Assembly (NCBI GenBank): GCA_014208095.1
Contig: JACHMT010000001.1
Span: forward strand, 1,736,001 to 1,800,000
Direction of reading: 5' to 3'
Length of the DNA stretch: 64,000 nt
Source of the DNA: Actinospineispora eucalypti
GTDB lineage: Bacteria > Actinomycetota > Actinomycetes > Mycobacteriales > Pseudonocardiaceae
The notes under the pieces were generated by a model. It did not search any database. It was not told the DNA's origin and saw only the letters and a list, made by a program, of their open reading frames with translations. A program made the position numbers and the translations under genes. Shown in pieces: positions 18,082-26,794 of the stretch; within the stretch, counting starts at the first letter, position 1; every line of letters begins with the position of its first letter.

Positions 18082-19041
18082 GTGACTGACCTGGCGGTTT
18101 CCAAGATCGAGGACGTACAGCTGCTCTGCGAGCGGATCATGGCGTCACCGGTGGAGGGCTGCCTCGGCCTCCGGCTGGCCGGCAGTCGGCCGGACTCGTT
18201 GACCCTGCGCATGCCGATCCCGGCGGCCGAGTCGGCGCACCGGCGGGAGATCGGCCTGGTCACCGTCCTCGCCGTGCTGGCCGACGTGGCCGGCGGGCTG
18301 AGCGTGGTGGTGCTGCAGTCGGCCGGCCTGGGCGCCCCCACCGTCGAGCTGCGCATCGACCACGCCGGGCCGCCGGCACCGGAGGCCCGCGAGCTGCTGG
18401 CCGAGGCGACGGTCTCGCACACCGGCCCCGGCGTGGCCTACTCGATGATCACGGTGCGGGACGACACCGGACGACTGGTCGCCCGGGGCCAGGGTCACTA
18501 CGTGCGCAACGACGGCATCGCGCCGATCGACAACATCCCCGGTGGCCCGATCGCGGTGGACAAGCGGGACCGGGACCGGCCGGAGGCACTGCTCGACGAC
18601 CTCACGCCGCTGCTCCCGGACACCGAACCGGACACCGAACCGGACACCGAACCGGACACCGAACCGGACCCCGCCGAATGGCGGCTGCCGGTGACCACCC
18701 GGATGGCCAACGCCCGCCGCCAGGTGCAAGGGGGTGTACTGCTGGCCATCGGCCAGCTGGCCCAGCGCCGGGCGCAACTGGCCACCGCCGGCCACCTCCA
18801 CCCGCTCAGCGTGCAGGTGGAGTACCTGCGTCCGGCGCCGATCGAGGACCCGGAGCTGACCGTGCGGACGGCCTACGTGCGGCGGGGTCGGCGGTTCCGC
18901 ACGCTGCGCACCGAGCTGATGCGCGCCGATGGACGGATAGCTACCTCTATCACCGGTCTGTGGCTGTTGGGCACCGGCGAATGGAATGAGAGCCAGGCCA
19001 CAGGCGATGCAAACGGTTCACTCATTGCGTCAAATGGGTGA
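18082..19041 (+). CDS. Double-hotdog acyl-CoA thioesterase-like protein
   Basis: About 319 residues with two PaaI/hotdog-like halves: the first around EIGLVTVLAVLADVAGGL and the second around ARRQVQGGVLLAIGQLAQ, each followed by VELRID or SVQVEYLRPAP strands. Such proteins hydrolyse or bind acyl-CoA. The two halves are joined by a linker containing four PDTE tandem repeats (see 18616-18669). GTG 18082 is chosen because GAAGAGGGG sits at ribosome-binding distance; ATG 18061 is in frame upstream. Divergent from the MBL hydrolase. No conserved catalytic Asp/Glu could be assigned with certainty. Confidence 0.7.
   Translation: MTDLAVSKIEDVQLLCERIMASPVEGCLGLRLAGSRPDSLTLRMPIPAAESAHRREIGLVTVLAVLADVAGGLSVVVLQSAGLGAPTVELRIDHAGPPAPEARELLAEATVSHTGPGVAYSMITVRDDTGRLVARGQGHYVRNDGIAPIDNIPGGPIAVDKRDRDRPEALLDDLTPLLPDTEPDTEPDTEPDTEPDPAEWRLPVTTRMANARRQVQGGVLLAIGQLAQRRAQLATAGHLHPLSVQVEYLRPAPIEDPELTVRTAYVRRGRRFRTLRTELMRADGRIATSITGLWLLGTGEWNESQATGDANGSLIASNG
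18616..18669 (+). repeat. 12-bp tandem repeat (CCGGACACCGAA) in the interdomain linker
   Basis: Four tandem copies plus a partial one, encoding PDTEPDTE..., between the two hotdog halves. An acidic flexible linker, probably of variable length between strains. Confidence 0.85.
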
Positions 19042-19301
19042 ATCCGCGGTTGAGCGGTTCGGTGTAGTCGGCGAACCGTTCGGTTCCTCCGATCGGGCGG
19101 TGCGCTGACCAGCGGATACCGCCGATATCGCACGGTCGGCGCGGAAAATCGACCGTTGATAGCAGATCGAAAAATGCCGTGGCCCACCCGTAACCCGGTT
19201 CCCATCGACCTCGTTGGCCAGGTTGAGGGTTTCGGCCCGGCGGGAGTTGCTGACTTCTACGGGGGCGGTCCCGCACCACAAATAGGACAAGGAGAGACCT
19301 C

Positions 19302-19562
19302 GTGTTGAAGAAGGCTGGAATCGTCGTCGCCGCTACCGCTGCTGGTCTGCTGGCGCTGAGCCCACTGGCTTTCGCCCACGATGACGACTCTGACAACGAG
19401 CAGCACGGCCTGCTGAACCTGAACGGCACCGCCGTGCAGGTGCCGATCCAGGCCTGCAACAACTCCGTCGTCGAGGGCGTCGTTGGCATCCTGGCCAAGG
19501 ACCTCGAGAACGAGGACGAGCACAACGGTGACTGCGACCAGGACAACAGCGCCGAGAACTGA
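19302..19562 (+). CDS. Small secreted chaplin-like protein A
   Basis: 86 residues. An N-terminal signal peptide (MLKKAGIVVAATAAGLLALS, cleavage probably after AFA at 25), a short acidic segment, and a core VQVPIQACNNSVVEGVVGIL ending in a second Cys (C52 and C78). The VQVPIxxCNN core and Cys spacing recall chaplins and rodlin-like proteins of streptomycete aerial hyphae, but the charge is much higher, so homology is only suggested. AAGGAGAG precedes GTG 19302. A strong terminator follows at 19595-19630. A clear paralogue is at 24346-24684. Stands alone after a 260-bp upstream region that has an inverted repeat (GGTTCG/CGAACC) but no other gene. Confidence 0.75.
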   Translation: MLKKAGIVVAATAAGLLALSPLAFAHDDDSDNEQHGLLNLNGTAVQVPIQACNNSVVEGVVGILAKDLENEDEHNGDCDQDNSAEN

Positions 19563-19594
19563 GCAAGTCCTCGAGCGATAGCTGAATCTGGCTG

Positions 19595-19630
19595 AAAGGC
19601 GCCGGGCCACAGGGGTGGCTCGGCGCCTTT
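19595..19630 (+). terminator. Stem-loop terminator after chaplin-like gene A
   Basis: A 16-bp stem with one mismatch (AAAGGCGCCGGGCCAC against GTGGCTCGGCGCCTTT) and a 4-nt loop, 32 bp after the stop codon. Confidence 0.8.
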
Positions 19631-19655
19631 CGCCGTCTCTGGAGCAGGCGAAACG

Positions 19656-20033
19656 ATGTCGCGGTTTCTGACCCACCCGACCGCCCGGCTGATCCTGGGC
19701 GTGCTGGCGGGTGGCGTCCTGCTGGCCAACGCCATCGTGCTGATCGGGTTGCTCGGGAAGGCCACGGAGAGCGCGGTGCCCCGGGTGGTGCCGCCGGTGC
19801 TCAGTCCGCCGCCGGCCACCGACGTGAGCCCGACCCCGCCGCCGCCCGCTCCGGCTCCGGTCAGCCCGACGCCGCGGCCGGTACCCGAGACGCCCGCCGC
19901 CAAGCCGCACCCCAAGCCGGCCGAGCCCCATCGGACCACCACCAAGCGGCAACGGCCGACCAAGTCGCCGTTCGAGGACCGCTGCCGCAGCGGCGAGATC
20001 CCCGCCTGGCTCTGCCGGGAGATCCCGGACTAG
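19656..20033 (+). CDS. Proline-rich membrane-anchored small protein
   Basis: 125 residues. One N-terminal hydrophobic segment (about 11-34, LILGVLAGGVLLANAIVLIG) followed by a Pro/Thr-rich stretch, then a basic segment (TTTKRQRPTKSP) and a short tail with two cysteines, C109 and C119 (DRCRSGEIPAWLCREIPD). This looks like a signal-anchored, wall-spanning protein. GGAGCAGG precedes ATG 19656. No function can be assigned; its position next to the chaplin-like gene suggests envelope or surface biology. Confidence 0.7.
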   Translation: MSRFLTHPTARLILGVLAGGVLLANAIVLIGLLGKATESAVPRVVPPVLSPPPATDVSPTPPPPAPAPVSPTPRPVPETPAAKPHPKPAEPHRTTTKRQRPTKSPFEDRCRSGEIPAWLCREIPD

Positions 20034-20070
20034 AACCCCGTCTAGTGACCTGCACCGCGCTTGGTTTACA

Positions 20071-20086
20071 GGTTTGAATTCAAACC
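20071..20086. promoter_or_regulatory. 16-bp perfect palindrome, candidate GntR/FadR operator
   Basis: GGTTTGAATTCAAACC, 48 bp before the acyl-CoA dehydrogenase start. Its core TTTGAATTCAA recurs at 27541-27552, immediately before the GntR gene, linking both operons to one regulator. Confidence 0.6.
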
Positions 20087-20134
20087 GCCATACTTGCCCG
20101 GCCAACCAACGGCGGGCGAAAGGGCGGCGGGGCG

Positions 20135-21283
20135 ATGCGGCGGACCGGTTTCACCACCGAGCACGAGGACTTCCGGGCGATGATCCGGGACTTCCTGGCC
20201 CGCGAGGCGGTGCCCAACTTCGACAAGTGGTTGGAGACCGGCCTGGTGCCCCGGGAGTTCTTCCGCCAGCTCGGCGAGTTGGGCGTCACCGGCATGGCCA
20301 TCCCCGAGGAGTACGGCGGCGGTGGCCTGGAGGACTTCCGCTACAACGCGATCCTCTCCGAGGAGGCGGCGCGGGCGCTGATCGCGCTCGGCTCGCTGCG
20401 GGTGCACATCGACATCAACATCCCGTACTTCCTGGCCTACGCGAACGAGGAGCAGAAGCAGCGCTGGTTCCCCGGCTTCGTCAGCGGCGAGCTGCTCACC
20501 TCCATCGCGATGACCGAGCCGGGTACCGGGTCCGACCTGGCCGGGATGAGCACCACGGCGGTACTGGACGGCGACCATTACGTCCTCAACGGCGCGAAGA
20601 CCTTCATCACCGGCGGCGCGCAGGCCGACCTGGTGATCGTGGTGGCCCGCACCTCGCGGGACGAGACCAACCGGCGCAACGGGCTGACCCTGCTGGTGGT
20701 CGAGGACGGCATGCCCGGGTTCACCAAGGGCCGCAACCTGGCCAAGATCGGCCTCAAGGTGCAGGACACCGTCGAGCTGTCCTTCACCGACGTCCGGGTG
20801 CCGGTGGCCAACCGGCTCGGGGATGAGGGCCAGGGCTTCTACTACCTGGGCCACAACCTGCCCCAGGAGCGCCTCACCATCGCCCTCGGCTCGCTGGGCA
20901 TGGCCCGGGCGGCGGTGGACACCACGATCGAGTACGTGAAAGAACGCAAGGTGTTCGGCAAGGCGGTGGCCGAGTTCCAGAACACCAAGTTCGAGCTGGC
21001 CGCGATGGCCACCGAGATCGAGGCCGGCCAGGCGATGGCCGACCGGGCGCTGGCCGAGCACGTGGCCGGCGAGCTCTCCCCGGCCGACGCGGCCAAGGTG
21101 AAGCTGTACCTGACCGAGCTGCAGGGCCGGGTGGTGGACCGCTGCCTGCAGCTGTTCGGCGGTTATGGCTACATCCTGGAGTACCCGATCGCCCGGATGT
21201 ACGCCGACGCGCGGGTCACCCGGATCTACGGCGGGACCAGCGAGGTCATGAAGACCATCATCAGCAAGTCACTCGGGCTGTAG
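20135..21283 (+). CDS. Acyl-CoA dehydrogenase
   Basis: 382 residues covering the full family length: IPEEYGGGGL, the FAD/substrate region AMTEPGTGSDLAG, NGAKTFITGG, QERLTIA, and C-terminal QLFGGYGYILEYPIARMYADARV with IYGGTSEVMK, whose Glu is at the position of the catalytic base in short/medium-chain enzymes. It oxidises an acyl-CoA to the 2-enoyl-CoA using FAD. It is followed after 13 bp by an SDR, giving a dehydrogenase/hydroxyacyl-CoA dehydrogenase pair, and is preceded by the TTTGAATTCAA operator. Confidence 0.92.
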   Translation: MRRTGFTTEHEDFRAMIRDFLAREAVPNFDKWLETGLVPREFFRQLGELGVTGMAIPEEYGGGGLEDFRYNAILSEEAARALIALGSLRVHIDINIPYFLAYANEEQKQRWFPGFVSGELLTSIAMTEPGTGSDLAGMSTTAVLDGDHYVLNGAKTFITGGAQADLVIVVARTSRDETNRRNGLTLLVVEDGMPGFTKGRNLAKIGLKVQDTVELSFTDVRVPVANRLGDEGQGFYYLGHNLPQERLTIALGSLGMARAAVDTTIEYVKERKVFGKAVAEFQNTKFELAAMATEIEAGQAMADRALAEHVAGELSPADAAKVKLYLTELQGRVVDRCLQLFGGYGYILEYPIARMYADARVTRIYGGTSEVMKTIISKSLGL

Positions 21284-21296
21284 AGGGGACGCGGAA

Positions 21297-22064
21297 ATGC
21301 GCATCGACGGGATTTCGGCACTGGTCACCGGCGGGGCGTCCGGGCTGGGGCTGGCCAGCGCGCGGGTGCTGGTGGCGCGCGGCGCGAAGGTGGTGCTCGC
21401 CGACCTGAAGGGTTCGCCCGGTGAGGAGGCCGCCGCTTCCCTGGGTGACGCGGCCAGCTTCGTGCCGGCCGACGTGACCGACACCGACTCGTTCAACGCC
21501 GCGCTGGACGCGGCCGAGGCGAACGGCCCGCTGCGTGCCGTGGTGCACTGCGCCGGCCGGGGCGGCGACCGCACCCGGATCATCGACAGGCAGCGCGTAC
21601 CCGGCGGCCTGGACACCTTCGAGGAGGTGCTCCGGATCAACCTGGTGGGCACCTACAACGCGCTGCGCCTGGCCGCCGCGCGGATGTCCGGCAACGAGCC
21701 GCTGGACGGGGACCGGGGTGCCGTGGTGATGACCGCGTCGGTAGCCGCGTTCGACGGCCAGATCGGCCAGACGTCCTACACCGCGTCCAAGGCCGCCGTG
21801 CACGGCATCACCCTGGTCGCCGCGCGGGACCTGGCCAGCTGGCAGATCCGGGTGAACACGATCGCCCCCGGGGTGTTCGACACCCCCATGCTGGGCCGCC
21901 TGCGCGAGGACATCCGCGACGGCCTGGCCGCCTCGGTCCCGCACCCCAAGCGCCTGGGCGACCCCGCCGACTTCGGCAAACTCGCCGCCGACATCCTGGA
22001 GAACTCCTACCTCAACGGCCAAACCATCCGCCTCGACGGCTCCATCCGCATGGCCCCCCGCTAA
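21297..22064 (+). CDS. SDR, type II 3-hydroxyacyl-CoA dehydrogenase-like
   Basis: 255 residues. ALVTGGASGLGLA cofactor loop, DVTD, the YTASK catalytic motif, and LNGQTIRLDGSIRMAPR at the C-terminus, a signature shared with the HSD17B10-type 3-hydroxyacyl-CoA dehydrogenases. It follows the acyl-CoA dehydrogenase in one operon, so it probably oxidises the 3-hydroxyacyl-CoA intermediate. A paralogue with the same C-terminal signature is encoded at 42633-43391. Its stop codon touches the 22-bp-unit array. Confidence 0.88.
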   Translation: MRIDGISALVTGGASGLGLASARVLVARGAKVVLADLKGSPGEEAAASLGDAASFVPADVTDTDSFNAALDAAEANGPLRAVVHCAGRGGDRTRIIDRQRVPGGLDTFEEVLRINLVGTYNALRLAAARMSGNEPLDGDRGAVVMTASVAAFDGQIGQTSYTASKAAVHGITLVAARDLASWQIRVNTIAPGVFDTPMLGRLREDIRDGLAASVPHPKRLGDPADFGKLAADILENSYLNGQTIRLDGSIRMAPR

Positions 22065-22266
22065 CCCCCACCCCCATATCGCGCCCCCCACCACCCCATA
22101 TCGCGCCCCCCACCGTGTCATATCGCGGGTTTCACCGTGCCGTGTCGCGGGTTTCACCAGGCTGTGTCGCGGGTTTCGCCATGGCAAAAGTGGCGACACG
22201 GCCTGGCAGAGGCAGCGACACGGCCTGGCAAAAGCAGCGACACGGGGTGGTGGGGGGCGCGATATG
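22065..22266. repeat. Convergent-gap array of 22-bp units (array 2 of 3)
   Basis: Five units of the CCCATATCGCG / GTGTCGCGGGTTTC type run left to right, then reverse-complement copies (GCGACACGGCCTGGCA and GCGCGATATG) run to the stop of the MFS gene. It fills the gap exactly between the two stop codons. Units here are more diverged than in arrays 1 and 3. Confidence 0.82.
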
Positions 22267-23580
22267 TCAGGTGGTGTCGGGGACCTTGTCGGCGTGAGGT
22301 TCCTGGACGCGGGCGGAGGGGATGAGGAGCATGCAGAAGGCGCCTAGGAGGGCGGGGATGGCGAAGGCGTAGAAGTTGGCGTCGACGCCCCAGCCGGAGG
22401 ACATGACCAGGCCGCCGTACAACGGGCCGATGATGGCGCCCAGGCGGCCCACGCCCAGGGTCCAGCCGACGCCGGTGGCGCGCAGGTGGTCCGGGTAGAA
22501 CGTGGCGGTGTAGGCGTTCACCAGGATCGTGGTGCCGATGGTGCACGCGCCGGCCACCGCGACCAGCACGTAGAGCACCGGCGCCGGGAACCGCACGGTC
22601 AGCGCCACGATGCACAGCGCCGCCGTGAGGAACATCCCGCTGGTGACCACCTTCGAGCCCACCCGGTCGGCCAGCGCGCCGAGCAGCGGGGTGGCCAGGA
22701 TGGCGCCCAGGTTCAGCGCCAGCAGGAAGCCCAGGGACGCGCCCAGGGGATACCCGGCGGTGCGCATGATCTGGGCCAGCCAGGTGTTCAACCCGTACAC
22801 CAGCAGCAGGCCGATGCCGGTGCCCAGCCAGAAGAGCAGGGTGCCGGTGCGCAGCCGGGCGCCGAGCAGCGCCCGCAGCTTGCCCAGCGCCCCCTGCTCC
22901 CGCGCGGACGACTCGGGCAGCTCGGTCAGCTGCATGCCGTACCGCTCGGCCAACCGCACCGCCTCTTCCCGGCGGCCCCGGGCCAGCAGATAGTTGGGCG
23001 ACTCGGGCAGCAGCCAGAACATGGCCGGGGCCAGCAGCAGGCCCAGGCCGGCGCCGATCCAGAACATCGCCCGCCAGCCCAGCTCGGGGATGACCGCGAT
23101 GGCGATCAGCGAGACCAGGATGCCGCCGACCGAGTAGCCGGAGAACATCGCGCCGTTGGTGGCGTTGCGCCGGTCCGGGTGGGCGTACTCGATGGTCAGC
23201 GCGATCGCCGTGGGAATGACCCCGCCGAGGCCCAGCCCGGCCAGGAACCGGGTCAGCGCGAACACCTCGACCGTGGGGCTGGCCGCGGTCAGCGCCATGG
23301 CCAGGGAGAACCACACCACGCAGACGATCATGATGCGCCGGCGGCCGACGATGTCGGTGATGGTGCCGATGCCGATGGCGCCGATCAGCATGCCGGCCAG
23401 CGCGTACGCGCCGATCTGACCGGCCTGCGTTGCCGTGAGCTTCCACTCGGCGCCGCCGCCCACCAGGGTGGGGACAACGGTGCCGTAGACGATCAGGTCG
23501 TAGCCGTCGATGACGATGGCCATCGAGCAGAGTGTCACCACGAGCAGCCGGTTGCCGGACGGCGGGCGCGTCAGGTTCAT
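22267..23580 (-). CDS. MFS transporter, aromatic-acid:H+ symporter (AAHS) type
   Basis: 437 residues with 12 predicted membrane spans. The A-loop motif GTITDIVGRRRIM between spans 2 and 3, DGYDLIVYGTVVPTL in span 1 and RFLAGLGLGGVIPTAIAL in span 4 are characteristic of the AAHS family (PcaK/BenK-like) that import aromatic and related carboxylates. ATG 23580 (MNLTRPPSGNRLL) is chosen over an upstream start because it gives the normal N-terminal length. Its neighbours in fatty/acyl-CoA catabolism suggest uptake of the carboxylate that feeds them. Confidence 0.88.
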   Translation of the reverse strand: MNLTRPPSGNRLLVVTLCSMAIVIDGYDLIVYGTVVPTLVGGGAEWKLTATQAGQIGAYALAGMLIGAIGIGTITDIVGRRRIMIVCVVWFSLAMALTAASPTVEVFALTRFLAGLGLGGVIPTAIALTIEYAHPDRRNATNGAMFSGYSVGGILVSLIAIAVIPELGWRAMFWIGAGLGLLLAPAMFWLLPESPNYLLARGRREEAVRLAERYGMQLTELPESSAREQGALGKLRALLGARLRTGTLLFWLGTGIGLLLVYGLNTWLAQIMRTAGYPLGASLGFLLALNLGAILATPLLGALADRVGSKVVTSGMFLTAALCIVALTVRFPAPVLYVLVAVAGACTIGTTILVNAYTATFYPDHLRATGVGWTLGVGRLGAIIGPLYGGLVMSSGWGVDANFYAFAIPALLGAFCMLLIPSARVQEPHADKVPDTT

Positions 23581-23624
23581 CGCGACATACTGACGGCCGT
23601 CATCGGGCCTTGGCAAGGTTACGC

Positions 23625-24008
23625 TTAGTTCGGCTCGCGCCCGGTGCGCTGGCCCCGGCGGAAGTGCCAGATCAACGTCGGCGCGCCGACCACGACCAGG
23701 ATGATCCCGTCGGTGACGTCGTCCAGGCCCTGCCGGCGCTGGTCGTCGATCGCCCGCTGCCGGGCCGCCTCCCGCTCCGGGTCGCTGGCGACGATGTTGC
23801 CCTGCGGGTCGCGGCGGAGCGACGAGTCGTAGTTGTACGAGGCCACCTCGAGTTCGGGAAAGGCCACCGCCTTGGCGCCGAACAACATGTTGGTCGCCCC
23901 GGTGATCACGAAGCCGAGGCCGACCAGTGCGGCCAGGTAGAAGTACAACAGGACCACCCAGGCGCGGCGAGGTTGCGTGGGGGACCCGCCGGATGCGCTC
24001 GATTCCAT
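23625..24008 (-). CDS. Small two-span membrane protein
   Basis: 127 residues. Hydrophobic segments at about 17-38 (WVVLLYFYLAALVGLGFVI) and 97-112 (GIILVVVGAPTLIWHF) flank a hydrophilic loop with SYNYDSSLRRDP and REAARQRAIDDQRRQGLDD. The C-terminus is basic. It is 44 bp upstream of the transporter on the same strand and may be co-transcribed with it. No known function. Confidence 0.65.
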   Translation of the reverse strand: MESSASGGSPTQPRRAWVVLLYFYLAALVGLGFVITGATNMLFGAKAVAFPELEVASYNYDSSLRRDPQGNIVASDPEREAARQRAIDDQRRQGLDDVTDGIILVVVGAPTLIWHFRRGQRTGREPN

Positions 24009-24345
24009 GGGCCGAACGCTAGCCGGTACCGCGGCCGAGGGATTCAGTAGAACTACCCGTTTTGCCGAGCCGAATGGCTCTCCCGTAGCTGCGAGTGGTC
24101 GGCGTGCCGCCGAGTGGGTGGTGCACCGCCGATCGAGGGCTCCCCGGAGCGGACCCGGGGAGGGGGGTCGGGAGCTCCCCGAACGGAGCAGTTGCGTCGT
24201 TCGGGACTCGCAATAATCACCGAGAGAGACGCGCCATTTTCGGTAACGCCCAACGGGGCCGCTGAATGCTTTTGCGGTCAAATTTTCCTGGGCTAATTTC
24301 GCTGCGGCTCCCAAGCTCCCCCAGTTCCGGAACGAGGTGTTTTAC

Positions 24346-24684
24346 ATGGTCAAGAAGGTGGGGATCGTTCTCGCCGCGACCGTCGCGGCATTGTTATCGG
24401 TCAGTCCGCTGGCATTCGCCGGTGACTACAACGGAGACGACGACGATCGCGGCGGCAAGAAGTGCCACAAGTGCGACGACGACAACGACCACGACGGGGA
24501 CCGTAGGGACCGCAAGTCCAACGTGCAGTCGGGTCTGATCAACATCAACGGCCTGGGCGTGCAGGCTCCGATCCAGGCGTGCAACAACAGCCTGCTGACC
24601 GGGGCGCTGGGCATCCTGTCCAGCGGCGTGCACAACAAGGACAAGCACAACGGCAGCTGCGAGCAGAACAACAGCAACGACTGA
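24346..24684 (+). CDS. Small secreted chaplin-like protein B
   Basis: 112 residues. Signal peptide (MVKKVGIVLAATVAALLSVS, cleavage likely after AFA at 25), a highly charged Asp/Lys insert with a CHKC pair (C40, C43) that paralogue A lacks, then the shared core LININGLGVQAPIQACNNS and GILSSGVHNKDKHNGSC (C79, C105). ACGAGG is at correct distance from ATG 24346; a GTG at 24337 is also in frame. The 337 bp upstream hold no gene that I can see, only GC-rich stem-loops. A terminator follows at 24690-24732. Confidence 0.75.
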   Translation: MVKKVGIVLAATVAALLSVSPLAFAGDYNGDDDDRGGKKCHKCDDDNDHDGDRRDRKSNVQSGLININGLGVQAPIQACNNSLLTGALGILSSGVHNKDKHNGSCEQNNSND

Positions 24685-24689
24685 AAGCG

Positions 24690-24732
24690 GCGCACGGGGC
24701 CGCCAAACCACTCCGGCGGCGGCCCCGTGCGC
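24690..24732. terminator. 15-bp perfect-stem bidirectional terminator
   Basis: GCGCACGGGGCCGCC pairs with GGCGGCCCCGTGCGC around a 13-nt loop, between the convergent chaplin-like and thiolase genes. Confidence 0.85.
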
Positions 24733-24745
24733 GACCAAGAAAGGA

Positions 24746-25903
24746 TCAGATCAGCTCGACCAGGGTGGCCTGCGAGGTGCCGCCGCCCTCGCACATGGTC
24801 TGCAGGCCGTACTGGATGCCGTTGGCCCGCATGTGGTGCACCAGCCGGGTCATCAGGATGGCGCCGGAGGCGCCCAGCGGGTGGCCCACCGCGATCGCCC
24901 CGCCCAGCGGGTTGAGCCGCTCCTGCAGCGCGTCCGTGTTCACACCCAGCTCGGTGGCCCAGGCCATCGGGACCGGGGCGAACGCCTCGTTCACCTCGAA
25001 CGCGCCGATGTCGCCGATGGCGATCCCGGTGCGGGCCAGCAGCTTCTCCGTGGCCGGGATCGGCCCGGTCAGCATCATGATCGGGTCGGCACCGCTGACC
25101 GCCGTGGCCCGGTAGCGGGCGATCGGCTTCAGGCCCAGGTCACGGGCCTTCTCCGGGGTGGTGATGAGCAGTGCGGCGGCGCCGTCGGAGATCTGCGAGG
25201 CGTTCCCGGCGTGGATCACGCCGTCCTCCTTGAAGGACGGCTTGAGCTTGGCCAGCGTCTCCGGGGTGGTGCCCCGGCGCAGGCCCTCGTCGGTGTCGAA
25301 CACCCCGCCGTCGGGCCGGGCAACCGGCACGATCTGGCCGTTGAACGCCCCGGCGTCGATCGCGGCGGCCGCGCGCGCGTGCGAGCGCGAGCTGAAGCTG
25401 TCCAGGTCGTTGCGGGAGAGGCCCCACTTCTGCGCGATCAGCTCGGCGCCGGTGCCCTGGTTGAACGGGAAGTTGTCGTAGCGCTCGGCCACCTTCGGCC
25501 CGTACGGCTGGCCGGTGGTGCGGGCCGCGCCCAGCGGCACCCGGCTCATCGACTCCACGCCGCCGGCCACCACCAGGTCGTACTGGCCGGCGATCACCCC
25601 GTGCGCCGCCTGGGCGATCGCCGCCTGGCTGGACCCGCAGGCCCGGTTGACCGTGATGCCCGGCACCGTCTCCGGCCAGCCGGCGGCCAGCGCCGAGTAC
25701 CGGCCGATGTTGCTGGACTGGTCGCCCACCTGGCTGACACAGCCCCAGACCACGTCGTCGACGGTCGCCGGGTCCACCCCGGTGCGTTCCACCAGCGCGT
25801 TCAGCACCAGCGCGGAGAGATCCTGCGGGTGGATTTCGGACAGTGCGCCGTTGCGCTTGCCGATGGGCGTGCGCACGGCCTCGACGATGACGGCCTCGGG
25901 CAT
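24746..25903 (-). CDS. Thiolase (acetyl-CoA C-acyltransferase)
   Basis: 385 residues. The nucleophile Cys is in NRACGSSQ (C89), with the second half carrying NEAFAPVPMA, GGAIAVGHPLGASGA (His) and CEGGG (second Cys): all four thiolase landmarks are intact. It performs the final thiolytic cleavage of 3-ketoacyl-CoA (or the reverse condensation). Last gene of the GntR - enoyl-CoA hydratase - thiolase operon, 24 bp after the hydratase. Confidence 0.92.
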   Translation of the reverse strand: MPEAVIVEAVRTPIGKRNGALSEIHPQDLSALVLNALVERTGVDPATVDDVVWGCVSQVGDQSSNIGRYSALAAGWPETVPGITVNRACGSSQAAIAQAAHGVIAGQYDLVVAGGVESMSRVPLGAARTTGQPYGPKVAERYDNFPFNQGTGAELIAQKWGLSRNDLDSFSSRSHARAAAAIDAGAFNGQIVPVARPDGGVFDTDEGLRRGTTPETLAKLKPSFKEDGVIHAGNASQISDGAAALLITTPEKARDLGLKPIARYRATAVSGADPIMMLTGPIPATEKLLARTGIAIGDIGAFEVNEAFAPVPMAWATELGVNTDALQERLNPLGGAIAVGHPLGASGAILMTRLVHHMRANGIQYGLQTMCEGGGTSQATLVELI

Positions 25904-25927
25904 GACGGATCCTCTCCTGGGGGTCTG

Positions 25928-26794
25928 TTACGTCGGTAGTTCGGAAAGCGTTGAGTCGTCGGAGAACACCGGCTTGCGCTTGGCCAGCCGGGCGGCCACC
26001 GCCTCGCGCTGGTTGGGGCTGCGGGCGATCTTGGCCATGGCCCGCCGTTCGCCGGCCAGGCCCTCGCCGATGGTCAGGTACCAGGCGCTGTCCAGCAGGG
26101 ACTTGGCGGCGCGCACCGCGTCCGGGTTCTTCTCGGCGATCTCCCGGGCCAGCGCGAGCGCCTCTTCGCGCGGGTTGTCCGCCACCCGGGTGGCCAGGCC
26201 GTTGCGGGCCGCCTCCTCGCCGGTGATCACCCGGCCGGTGAGGGTCAGCTCCATGGCCACGTCCATGCCGACCAGCCGGGGCAGCAGCTGGGTGCCCGCC
26301 ATGTCCGGGATCAGGCCCCAGCGCACCTCGGCCACGCTCAGCGTGGCCTCCGGGGCGACGATGCGGATGTTCGAGGTGAGCGCCAGCTGCAGCCCGCCGC
26401 CGAACGCCGGCCCGTTGATCGCGGCGATCACCGGCGCGGGGACGGTGTCCCACACGCAGGCGGCCCGCTGGCCCCGGTTCAGCTCGACCAGGTCGTCGTC
26501 CGGGTCCAACAGCTCGCGCCGGTCCGTCTCCGGCTCCCGCCAGTCCTGGTCGGCGGCCATCGCGGAGAACGCCGAGTAGTCCAGGCCGGCGCAGAACGCC
26601 CGGCCCTCGCCGGAGAGCACCACCGCCCGGATGCCCCGCCACCGGCGGACGGTCAGGCCGACCTCGAGCAGGTCTTCGAACATGGCGTTGTTCAGCGCGT
26701 TCAGCTTCTCCGGCCGGTTCAGCCGGACGTCGGCAACGCCGCCGTCGATCACGGCTCGCACGGTGCCGCCCGCGCCAACGATGGTCTCGCTCAT
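25928..26794 (-). CDS. Enoyl-CoA hydratase/isomerase family protein
   Basis: 288 residues of the crotonase fold: LNRPEKLNALN, the oxyanion region FCAGLDYSAFSAM and GPAFGGGLQLALTSNIRI. Its start overlaps the GntR stop (ATGA), and thiolase follows, so it should hydrate or isomerise the enoyl-CoA in the same pathway. Of the two catalytic glutamates of classical hydratases, the first region reads NGPAFGGGLQL without an acidic residue, so isomerase or another crotonase reaction is possible. Confidence 0.87.
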   Translation of the reverse strand: MSETIVGAGGTVRAVIDGGVADVRLNRPEKLNALNNAMFEDLLEVGLTVRRWRGIRAVVLSGEGRAFCAGLDYSAFSAMAADQDWREPETDRRELLDPDDDLVELNRGQRAACVWDTVPAPVIAAINGPAFGGGLQLALTSNIRIVAPEATLSVAEVRWGLIPDMAGTQLLPRLVGMDVAMELTLTGRVITGEEAARNGLATRVADNPREEALALAREIAEKNPDAVRAAKSLLDSAWYLTIGEGLAGERRAMAKIARSPNQREAVAARLAKRKPVFSDDSTLSELPT

